From Acidobacteriota bacterium (GTDB taxonomy: Bacteria > Acidobacteriota > Terriglobia > UBA7540): a DNA stretch of 11,078 nucleotides. Under the pieces are notes generated by a model. That model searched no databases and had not been told where the DNA came from. It saw nothing but the letters and a program-made list of their open reading frames with translations. This document shows, in pieces, positions 6,170 to 11,036 of this stretch. Within the stretch, counting starts at the first letter, position 1. Every line of letters begins with the position of its first letter. The translations under genes and the position numbers were made by a program. The DNA lies in contig PMYF01000035.1 of the NCBI GenBank assembly GCA_003171295.1, forward strand, positions 1,507-12,584, written 5' to 3'.

Positions 6170-7704
6170 TATACTTTCCCCCCTTTCTGCTGAAAGGCTA
6201 CCGGGCCGTCGTCCATCCGTAGGCGGCGCTTCCCGCCCCCACTGGATTCGGCCTGCTCTTCCCAGCGATAAACACCGGGCTCCGAAGCCGAGACATACTT
6301 CCCCGTCGCGAGCTGCCGGAGCGAACGGACCTTATCCGCCGCCGCCCGGCAGACCGGCACGATGAACTTCGCCGCTTCCCGCAACGGGACTTGGAGCTGG
6401 TCGGCCAACTTCGAGCACTCCTTGATTTCCCGGCCCGTCCAACCGTCGTCGGCTGGAATCGGATCGTCTGCTGACAGCGAGTACCGCTTGCCATAGAATT
6501 TCCAGCAGGCTTCGCGCTCATCCGATCCCATCAAATCAAAAAAGAACGTCCCGAGCGTGAACCGGCTCAGGATTTCAGGAGGCATCTGCCCTATCGCGTT
6601 GCAGGTGCCGATGACCAGGGTATTGCCCTGGGAGATGGCATCGACGGTTTTCAGCGCTGTGCGTAGCCGCTCTTCAGTCGAGCCGATGATGCCGGACTGC
6701 ATCCCGGCCAAGTCGAACATGATGGTCGGAATCCCAGCGACGGAGCCCGCCCACTTGGCGAGCAACGTCTTGCCGCCGCCCGGAACGCCGATGCAGAGAA
6801 TGCCGTCAGACTCCCGCTCCGTCGTCCAACTCAGCCACGTTCCGGTCATTCCCGTTTTCACCCCCGAGAGGTCTGTCCCCGTGCCGGCGAACGCTTTCTC
6901 AATCTCATCAATGAAGAGGATGCAGCGGTACTTTTTCCGCCCCGCCAGCACTTGCTTGAGAAACGCGCGGACGTTCCGCAACCCGACCGGCTCCGGAGTT
7001 GAACCCCGCGAAACGGTCATCCCGGCCTGCTGCTCAATCTGCTGGCGCTTGCGTTCCCACAAGCCCTCCACGTCGATGCCTTTTTTTGAGGCCGACATGG
7101 CCATCGCCTGCTCTGCCGGGAAGGCAGCCAAGCCCACAACCGCGTCGATCGCGGCCGCTTCTTGCTCTGCCGTCAAAGTCTCGCAGCCCGCGGCCTGCAC
7201 GATGTTCCGCAGAATAACGAGTAGCTCGTCCGGAGTCGGCAACGGCTCATCGATCACCAGAACATCCTCGGACAACTCCGGAGGAAGAACCGATCCCGCC
7301 GTGGTCGTCATGACCAGCATCTGTCCGTTGATCTTGAACCGCTCGCGCAGGTTCCAGATGCCTTGCTTCACGCCCTCGTTCGTCCAAAACATATGCGCGT
7401 TGACCATGACGATGATCACGTCCTCTGTGCTGATCTTCGAGAGGAGCATCAGAAAATCCGTGGGGCGTGTGGAGACTTCCAGCGGATCGCCGCCCCCGAG
7501 AATCTGCGCGGCAACCTCCGCCCCCGGCTTATTAACCACTTGTAGGCCACGCATCAAATCCCAAACCAGGAACGGTGTTACGTCAACCTTACCGTTCAGG
7601 GAGTCCTTGATTTCGTTGATGGCCGACCACGGGTCAGCCGTGCGGACCGCGACGAGCGGAGTCGCTGCCTCGCGCGCCGCCCGGAACTGCTGTTTGAATT
7701 CCAT
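6169..7704 (-). CDS. Ycf46-like AAA+ ATPase with rearranged core (Walker B before Walker A)
   Basis: I chose ATG at 7702-7704 because GAAGGGGGAAACTACC precedes it; an in-frame ATG 15 codons earlier lacks a site. The 511-aa product has an N-terminal region (about 10-230) with the alternating hydrophobic strands of Ycf46-type ATPases (PFLVWDLMRG, DVIIVMVNAH, MLVMTTTA, then LPPELSEDVLVIDEPLP). The core follows in an odd order: GLRNVRAFL (241-249), Walker B CILFIDEIEKAF (261-272), Walker A GVPGGGKT (306-313), the loop GSTEERLRTAL (341-351), sensor 1 GTCN (366-369), a probable arginine finger in ILSRF (Arg381) and sensor 2 TGREIKE (Arg425). The C-terminus is basic. All motifs needed for ATP hydrolysis are present, so it should be an active, oligomeric remodelling ATPase. 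The neighbouring YkgJ-, DUF1257- and DUF2997-like genes support the Ycf46 link. The substrate is unknown. Confidence 0.85.
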   Translation of the reverse strand: MEFKQQFRAAREAATPLVAVRTADPWSAINEIKDSLNGKVDVTPFLVWDLMRGLQVVNKPGAEVAAQILGGGDPLEVSTRPTDFLMLLSKISTEDVIIVMVNAHMFWTNEGVKQGIWNLRERFKINGQMLVMTTTAGSVLPPELSEDVLVIDEPLPTPDELLVILRNIVQAAGCETLTAEQEAAAIDAVVGLAAFPAEQAMAMSASKKGIDVEGLWERKRQQIEQQAGMTVSRGSTPEPVGLRNVRAFLKQVLAGRKKYRCILFIDEIEKAFAGTGTDLSGVKTGMTGTWLSWTTERESDGILCIGVPGGGKTLLAKWAGSVAGIPTIMFDLAGMQSGIIGSTEERLRTALKTVDAISQGNTLVIGTCNAIGQMPPEILSRFTLGTFFFDLMGSDEREACWKFYGKRYSLSADDPIPADDGWTGREIKECSKLADQLQVPLREAAKFIVPVCRAAADKVRSLRQLATGKYVSASEPGVYRWEEQAESSGGGKRRLRMDDGPVAFQQKGGKV

Positions 7705-7742
7705 GGTAGTTTCCCCCTTCTCTTGAAATTGGCTGTGACACT

Positions 7743-7877
7743 TCACCATTTGAGAGCTTTCTTGGCCCGTTGAACCAACTCTGACGCATCAGGGTCGGCG
7801 CCTACTCCGAGCAGATGTGCCATGTAGCACGGCAGCATCTCCCTCAAAATCTCTTGCAGTTTTTGCTTATCCGACAT
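7743..7877 (-). CDS. 44-aa hypothetical protein
   Basis: I chose ATG at 7875-7877 because AAGGGAG lies five bases upstream; earlier ATGs in frame lie in the leader and lack a site. The product (starting MSDKQKLQEIL) is two short helices separated by a Gly/Asp/Pro turn (LLGVGADPDAS). It has a single Cys17 and a basic C-terminal helix (ELVQRAKKALKW). It ends 38 nt before the AAA+ start. I do not recognise it. Confidence 0.6.
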   Translation of the reverse strand: MSDKQKLQEILREMLPCYMAHLLGVGADPDASELVQRAKKALKW

Positions 7878-7935
7878 TGTCTCTCCCTTTCTGCGCTCTC
7901 GCCAGCCCGTCCGGGCCTGAGCGCCTTTCCCGTTT

Positions 7936-7955
7936 GCCGTGGATTCCGCCACGGC
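7936..7955 (-). other. Intergenic hairpin
   Basis: GCCGTGG (7936-7942) and CCACGGC (7949-7955) form a perfect 7-bp stem with a 6-nt loop in the 92-nt gap between the small membrane protein and the 44-aa gene. A smaller GC hairpin (GCCCG/CGGGC) lies about 40 nt downstream. No U-tract follows. Confidence 0.55.
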
Positions 7956-7969
7956 GCGGGATGCTCGCG

Positions 7970-8077
7970 TTACTTGTGCCACTTCTTGAGGACTTGAAAG
8001 ATGAAGAAGCTTGCGAGCACCACGCATAAGGCAGAATGTATGGGCCCGCGTGCCAAAAAGTTAATCAGGTGCATCAT
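7970..8077 (-). CDS. 35-aa single-span membrane protein
   Basis: ATG at 8075-8077 overlaps the stop of the upstream 66-aa gene as ATGA, and GGGAGG lies six bases before it. A second ATG follows directly. The product has a short polar start (MMHLINFLARGP), a hydrophobic helix of about 15 residues (ALCVVLASFFIFQVL, 16-30) and a positively charged tail (KKWHK). This points to one membrane segment with the C-terminus in the cytoplasm. Small coupled membrane proteins occur in phage operons as lysis, exclusion or membrane-targeting factors. Which of these applies cannot be told. The strong site and the coupling make it a real gene in my view despite its size. Confidence 0.6.
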   Translation of the reverse strand: MMHLINFLARGPIHSALCVVLASFFIFQVLKKWHK

Positions 8078-8274
8078 CGCGAACCTCCCAAGGAAAAGGT
8101 GCGCTCATTCTCCGCGAGCCTCAACTGCACCATTTCAGCAGAAAGCTCATCCTCCCGAATGGCAAGAGTGCTTGGGTCCGGGCCGAGTGGATTGAACCAT
8201 ACCAACCCTTCCGCCGTCCCGAGATACCGCGCGCCTGCCATAACTACGATCCGATCGTGGTCAGAATTGAACAT
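8074..8274 (-). CDS. 66-aa hypothetical protein
   Basis: I chose ATG at 8272-8274 because CAGGGGGA lies seven bases upstream; an in-frame ATG 17 codons earlier overlaps the preceding hairpin. The product opens with FNSDHDRIVVMAGARYLG and a further strand ending in VWFNP, so it looks like a small beta-rich fold. An acidic helix follows (IREDELSAEMVQLRLAENE). No metal site or membrane span is visible. Its stop overlaps the start of the small membrane protein, so the two are likely made together. I do not recognise the family. Confidence 0.6.
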   Translation of the reverse strand: MFNSDHDRIVVMAGARYLGTAEGLVWFNPLGPDPSTLAIREDELSAEMVQLRLAENERTFSLGGSR

Positions 8275-8311
8275 TTTCTTATCCCCCTGTTTTAGATTCC
8301 AGCCGTCCACT

Positions 8312-8339
8312 CGGCCCAGGACCATCGTGTCCTGGGCCG
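8312..8339 (-). other. Strong intergenic hairpin
   Basis: CGGCCCAGGAC (8312-8322) and GTCCTGGGCCG (8329-8339) form a perfect 11-bp GC-rich stem with a 6-nt loop in the gap between the Lys/Ala-rich gene and the 66-aa gene. No U-tract follows. The GGGGGA site of the 66-aa gene lies about 25 nt downstream. This is the most stable-looking of the intercistronic hairpins. Confidence 0.7.
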
Positions 8340-8359
8340 TAGCACTGCTGGCCTCCTCT

Positions 8360-8962
8360 CTACTTGCGCCGACGCAAAGGCGCGGGCGACTCGGTGACGG
8401 TCACTGTCTTCGCGCTCTTGGGGAGCGTGTAACCGTTCTTCTTCGCGTACTCTTCGCGCATGATGAAAAAGTGTTTCTTCGTCCCGTCCTTCTGCACTTC
8501 CGAGCGCCGATAGCAGCCCCCGAAATGAGCAGTCCAGTTGTGGCTCCCGTCTCCAACTGCCGCGAGCGCGTCATTGCAGGTAGCATGCGGCCCGCTGGTG
8601 AGATTCTTGGAATCCTCGCCCTCGACGGCATACCATCTCGTTTTCGACTCGGCCGCCTTCGCGGCTTGCTTCGCTTTCTTCTCCGCCCGGGATTTCAGCT
8701 TGGCCTCTTTCGCTTCGGCTTTCGCCTTCGCCTTGGCTTCTTTCGAGGCAGCTTTCTTGGCGCGCAGCTCTTCTTTCTTCGCCTTGCGCTCGGCGGCCTT
8801 CGCGGCGGTCTTCGTCTTCACTTTTTCGTCGGCCGATTTGAGTTTCAGCTCAGAGATGGCTTTCACGTTCAAGGCGCGCCGCTTTGCTGCCCTTATCATG
8901 TCGCCCTTGGAATGCTTCAGGGCTTTGACTCCCTCGCTGATGGTTTGCGCTAGTTTCGACAT
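8360..8962 (-). CDS. Lys/Ala-rich protein with C-terminal globular domain
   Basis: ATG at 8960-8962 with GAGGGGGATACGACC upstream gives 200 residues. Residues 1-45 are a basic helical start. Residues 46-107 are an Ala/Lys/Glu repeat-like run (for example KAAERKAKKEELRAKKAA) that should form a long charged helix, similar in composition to histone-H1-like or TolA-like segments. Residues 108-170 (RWYAVEGEDSKN onward, with Cys129 and Cys150) look like a small folded domain. The tail is basic. A DNA- or RNA-coating role, or a spacer rod carrying the C-terminal domain, would fit; both are inference from composition. The frame stays open far upstream, so a longer form starting at 9175 (271 aa) is possible and is described separately. 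Confidence 0.65.
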   Translation of the reverse strand: MSKLAQTISEGVKALKHSKGDMIRAAKRRALNVKAISELKLKSADEKVKTKTAAKAAERKAKKEELRAKKAASKEAKAKAKAEAKEAKLKSRAEKKAKQAAKAAESKTRWYAVEGEDSKNLTSGPHATCNDALAAVGDGSHNWTAHFGGCYRRSEVQKDGTKKHFFIMREEYAKKNGYTLPKSAKTVTVTESPAPLRRRK

Positions 8963-9175
8963 GGTCGTATCCCCCTCATTATTCTCTTGTCCGTTGCTGG
9001 CCGTCCATCGAGAGATCGGTTGCCCCGGATCAAGTCTGTAGAGCTTGTGTTTGAGTTGGCCGGTAGCGAGCGCGGCGGCCATCAACGACCGCAACTCTCC
9101 TGCCGACTTCATGGCAAAATCTGTGATGCCCCGCCAGGGTTCTTCATCAGAATCCCGCCACGACACCCGAGCCAT
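8963..9175 (-). other. In-frame coding-like extension of the Lys/Ala-rich gene
   Basis: From ATG at 9173-9175 the frame runs 71 codons without a stop straight into the Lys/Ala-rich gene. The encoded stretch (MARVSWRDSDEEPWRG, then KSAGELRSLMAAALATGQLK) reads like real protein, and it fills a gap of 260 nt that otherwise holds nothing. A hairpin (9187-9212) ends just before it, with GGGGCGG eight bases upstream of the ATG. Either the protein is 271 aa with an internal second start, or this was a separate small gene that lost its stop. Confidence 0.45.
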
Positions 9176-9186
9176 TTCATAATCCG

Positions 9187-9212
9187 CCCCACTCTCATCC
9201 TGCAAGGTGGGG
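9187..9212 (-). other. Intergenic hairpin
   Basis: CCCCAC (9187-9192) and GTGGGG (9207-9212) form a 6-bp stem with a 14-nt loop, 11 nt after the stop of the 77-aa gene and just before the possible start at 9175. This matches the hairpin-then-start layout of the other gaps. Confidence 0.5.
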
Positions 9213-9222
9213 TTGAAATTTT

Positions 9223-9456
9223 CTACCGTCCGATGAGCAAGGTCGCCATTTTCAGGTTGCGGAGGAGAAGAAAGATGGCCTCTATGCTGAGATCCAAGCC
9301 AGAGGTTAGATGAGTCTCCTCTCCCGGAATGAACTGCCCGAGCTGCCGCACGGTGCGCTGCACCATGTTCGCGGCGCAATCTAGCTGGATAACTTGCTTC
9401 GCCAGCCGTCGCGTAAGATGCTTCCGGTTGTGAGCTTTCTCGTTTGCTGAGCACAT
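9223..9456 (-). CDS. 77-aa helical hypothetical protein
   Basis: I chose ATG at 9454-9456 because CAGGGGGAAATA precedes it; an ATG six codons earlier overlaps that site. The product is predicted helical: a basic first third (NEKAHNRKHLTRRLAKQVIQ), a middle helix (CAANMVQRTVRQLGQF), and a hydrophobic C-terminal helix (LSIEAIFLLLRNLKMATLLIG). The last segment could pack in a bundle or lie on a membrane, but it contains Arg and Lys and is not a clear span. It lies between the 170-aa gene and the Lys/Ala-rich gene. The family is unknown to me. Confidence 0.6.
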   Translation of the reverse strand: MCSANEKAHNRKHLTRRLAKQVIQLDCAANMVQRTVRQLGQFIPGEETHLTSGLDLSIEAIFLLLRNLKMATLLIGR

Positions 9457-9467
9457 TATTTCCCCCT

Positions 9468-9482
9468 GGCGCAAGTAGCGCC
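9468..9482 (-). other. Hairpin abutting a GGGGGA ribosome binding site
   Basis: GGCGC (9468-9472) and GCGCC (9478-9482) form a 5-bp stem with a 5-nt loop, directly followed on the minus strand by AGGGGGA and the start codon of the 77-aa gene. Its position could limit or help ribosome access. Confidence 0.5.
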
Positions 9483-9528
9483 GCTCGGCACCAGGCCGCC
9501 CCTGATGCCGTCCGCCGATACTCTCGCC

Positions 9529-10041
9529 TCAATTTCCGGCATTTGATTCCTTTGCAATGGTCCATGATTCAGGTTCCAGTGCGACTCTATTACTTGCAGC
9601 CGCAGGCTCAGGAAGCTTGGTGGATTTGAGCGAGCTGAGAATCTCGCGGGCTTTATTGATGGTCGCCTGAATTGTATCAAGGCGCTTGCGGAGCACTTCC
9701 TCGCCCCACGACGCCTTGATATCTTCGGCTTTATTGATCTCGTTGAGCAGCTCCGCGGCATTGGCGAGCTGCGTGCGTTCATGGAGGTATTGATCGCGTT
9801 CGTCCATGGGCATCCAGTCGATGCCTCGAGTGTCATATTTTTCTGCCCCGATCATGCGACCTTCGGGCGTGTACCGCGTAACGGCCGACGTGGACTCAAG
9901 GCGAACAACGATCTTCCCGGTCGGAGTGATCTTCTCAACGATTTCCTTCGAGAACTGACCTTCCCCGTATCCGAATGCCCGATAAGTGTAGATTCTCTCT
10001 CCCACAACCAGCGTGCGTGGTTTGTAATTGTCCATGCTCAT
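9529..10041 (-). CDS. 170-aa hypothetical phage protein
   Basis: ATG at 10039-10041 follows AGGGAGAGGTGA; a second ATG two codons later is an equally possible start. Residues about 9-75 form a beta-rich domain (TLVVGERIYTYRAFGYGEG, then GKIVVRLE and GRMIGAEKYD). The spacing is reminiscent of small SH3-like or KOW-like barrels, which often bind nucleic acid or protein. Residues 80-145 are charged helices (LLNEINKAEDIKASW, RLDTIQATINKAREI), probably coiled coil. The tail is disordered. No catalytic motif is visible. I cannot name a family, and the barrel reading is tentative. Confidence 0.65.
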   Translation of the reverse strand: MSMDNYKPRTLVVGERIYTYRAFGYGEGQFSKEIVEKITPTGKIVVRLESTSAVTRYTPEGRMIGAEKYDTRGIDWMPMDERDQYLHERTQLANAAELLNEINKAEDIKASWGEEVLRKRLDTIQATINKAREILSSLKSTKLPEPAAASNRVALEPESWTIAKESNAGN

Positions 10042-10112
10042 TCACCTCTCCCTTTTGTGGATTTTGACTTCTTGATGATTCACATCGTACCAGCAGATTG
10101 AAATCCCGTGGC

Positions 10113-10146
10113 GGCCCTCCGCCCGTCGAGCGAGAACGTGAGGGCC
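10113..10146 (-). other. Intergenic hairpin
   Basis: GGCCCTC (10113-10119) and GAGGGCC (10140-10146) form a 7-bp GC stem with a 20-nt loop in the 116-nt gap between the Cys-cluster gene and the 170-aa gene. No U-tract follows. The rest of the gap holds nothing I recognise. Confidence 0.55.
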
Positions 10147-10157
10147 TCGGCGGTGCC

Positions 10158-10472
10158 TCAATTCTTTTTCACAAAGACCCAGCGATAACGGTTATCGGTT
10201 TGGAGCGAGTAGATCGTTTCGCCCTCATCATCTTGAACCTTGACGCACCCCGGATTGCGGGATTCGGCTTCCTGCTGTAGGAGGAGAATGCGCTTCACCT
10301 CCGTGAGGTTCACGTCCCCCGGCTCATAATCATATCCACGTAACTTGTTGGCCAGCTCCAGGTGGGCGGGGTTAACGTGATACTTTCCACAGCAGCCACA
10401 ACCACATCTCGGCCTGCCCGAATAAACCTTCACCACGTCGTCGAGCTTCACTTGCAGAATATTCGTTGTCAT
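10158..10472 (-). CDS. 104-aa Cys-cluster phage protein
   Basis: ATG at 10470-10472 has GGAGG four bases upstream. The N-terminus is a short strand and turn (VVKVYSGRPRCGCGCCGKY, residues 13-31) holding Cys23, Cys25, Cys27 and Cys28, with His32 beside them. Helical residues 36-70 follow (ELANKLRGYDYE, TEVKRILLLQQEAE), then a C-terminal beta-hairpin (GETIYSLQTDNRYRWVFVKK). The pattern VVYSG followed by a Gly/Cys-rich loop and a final aromatic strand recurs in small phage proteins in my memory, none with a known function. The Cys group suggests a metal site. It is the first well-supported gene of the leftward operon. Confidence 0.65.
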   Translation of the reverse strand: MTTNILQVKLDDVVKVYSGRPRCGCGCCGKYHVNPAHLELANKLRGYDYEPGDVNLTEVKRILLLQQEAESRNPGCVKVQDDEGETIYSLQTDNRYRWVFVKKN

Positions 10473-10501
10473 AAAGCCTCCAAGGTTTTGAATTTAGGTC
10501 T

Positions 10502-10792
10502 CGTCAGTAGCTGCATCACAGCTAGACGGAGCCCGCTGCCCCGTTTCGACCTCTTGGCCTGCGCTCCTGTAACCTTCGTCCCCGGGGGGCTCTTATCAGT
10601 TACAGGAGGTTTCGTCTCACAGGCTGTTCCTGTGTACGGAGGCTATGGGAGCCCACCCTTTGATTCCGGCGCATGATGGAAGACCCGAGCAGGCTGGATT
10701 ACCCTGCCATCAGTTCCCGGCGCTACCTTAGTTCGCGCCTTGCCATGCCGAGTAGCTGCCACCCTCGCGTTCGTTCCCTTTGGGCTTTCGCG
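10502..10792 (-). ncRNA. Candidate large structured RNA / operon leader
   Basis: About 290 nt hold six stem-loops in a row. CGTC plus TAGCTG (10502-10513) pair with CAGCTA plus GACG (10519-10528). CTCCTGTAAC (10564-10573) pairs with GTTACAGGAG (10599-10608). CACAGG (10618-10623) pairs with CCTGTG (10629-10634). TGATGG (10674-10679) with CAGG (10690-10693) pairs with CCTG (10703-10706) and CCATCA (10707-10712). GGCGC (10719-10723) pairs with GCGCC (10735-10739). CGCG (10766-10769) pairs with CGCG (10789-10792) around CCC/GGG. On the minus strand the loops are A-rich (AACAG, AAA, AAAG, AACGAA), as in folded RNAs, which favours this orientation. No Rfam class is recognised with certainty. A group II intron domain I remnant is possible, but I see no domain V and no reverse transcriptase. 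Confidence 0.5.
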
Positions 10793-10913
10793 TCTGTGCG
10801 TCCATGCGCCCCATCGGATTTGTTTCCTGCGATTGACCGCTCAGCACAACCATATAAGATGAAGCCCCGGCCGCCGTCATCCTTCCGTCTTCACTTTTTT
10901 TCAGGCTCTTCAT
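10728..10913 (-). CDS. Doubtful 61-aa ORF in the leader
   Basis: ATG at 10911-10913 with GGAG five bases upstream lies about 16 nt after the predicted transcription start, so it could be translated. The product (starting MKSLKKSEDGRM) is hydrophilic and rich in Gly, Ser and basic residues, with no domain. Its second half overlaps two of the hairpins of the candidate structured RNA. It may be a leader peptide, or simply an open frame inside the RNA. Confidence 0.3.
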   Translation of the reverse strand: MKSLKKSEDGRMTAAGASSYMVVLSGQSQETNPMGRMDAQTRKPKGNEREGGSYSAWQGAN

Positions 10914-10935
10914 TTCAGCTCCATCTAACTTCTAT

Positions 10936-10964
10936 ATAGTATTATTTCGTAATACGGTTGTCCA
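10936..10964 (-). promoter_or_regulatory. Leftward sigma70-like promoter with embedded palindromic operator
   Basis: On the minus strand TGGACA (10964-10959, 5/6 to TTGACA) and TACTAT (10941-10936, 4/6 to TATAAT) are 17 bp apart. A perfect palindrome, GTATTATTTCGTAATAC (10939-10955, 6-bp arms, 5-bp centre), fills the spacer and touches the -10 element, where a repressor would block RNA polymerase. The surrounding 60 bp are AT-rich, unlike the rest of the window. It would drive the leader and the whole leftward operon. The repressor is not identified. Confidence 0.5.
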
Positions 10965-11036
10965 GCTAATTGTGCGGTTTTGTTGAACTTTATCAGTGTT
11001 GTTTTGCTTCACTTAGAGGGCATGGCGAGGAAAGTG

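Noticed and set aside
6557..7726. Long rightward open frame of 389 codons opposite the AAA+ gene
   Set aside because: It is antisense to a gene with clear AAA+ motifs, has Ser/Arg/Pro-rich shadow composition and no family resemblance. GC-rich coding DNA often leaves the opposite strand open.
8036..8953. Rightward open frame of 305 codons with Phe/Leu/Arg-rich repeats
   Set aside because: The repeats are the reverse complement of the Lys/Ala codons of the leftward gene. No start signal is present.
10719..10739. CTAAGGTAGCG on the minus strand matches the conserved 23S rRNA stretch around the I-CeuI cleavage site
   Set aside because: Only about 11 nt match, the flanks differ, and the segment is better explained as the loop and one arm of a local hairpin.
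10480..10930. Complete group II intron
   Set aside because: The hairpin-rich region has some domain I flavour, but no domain V/VI hairpin, no GUGYG boundary in a sensible place and no reverse transcriptase were found in the window.
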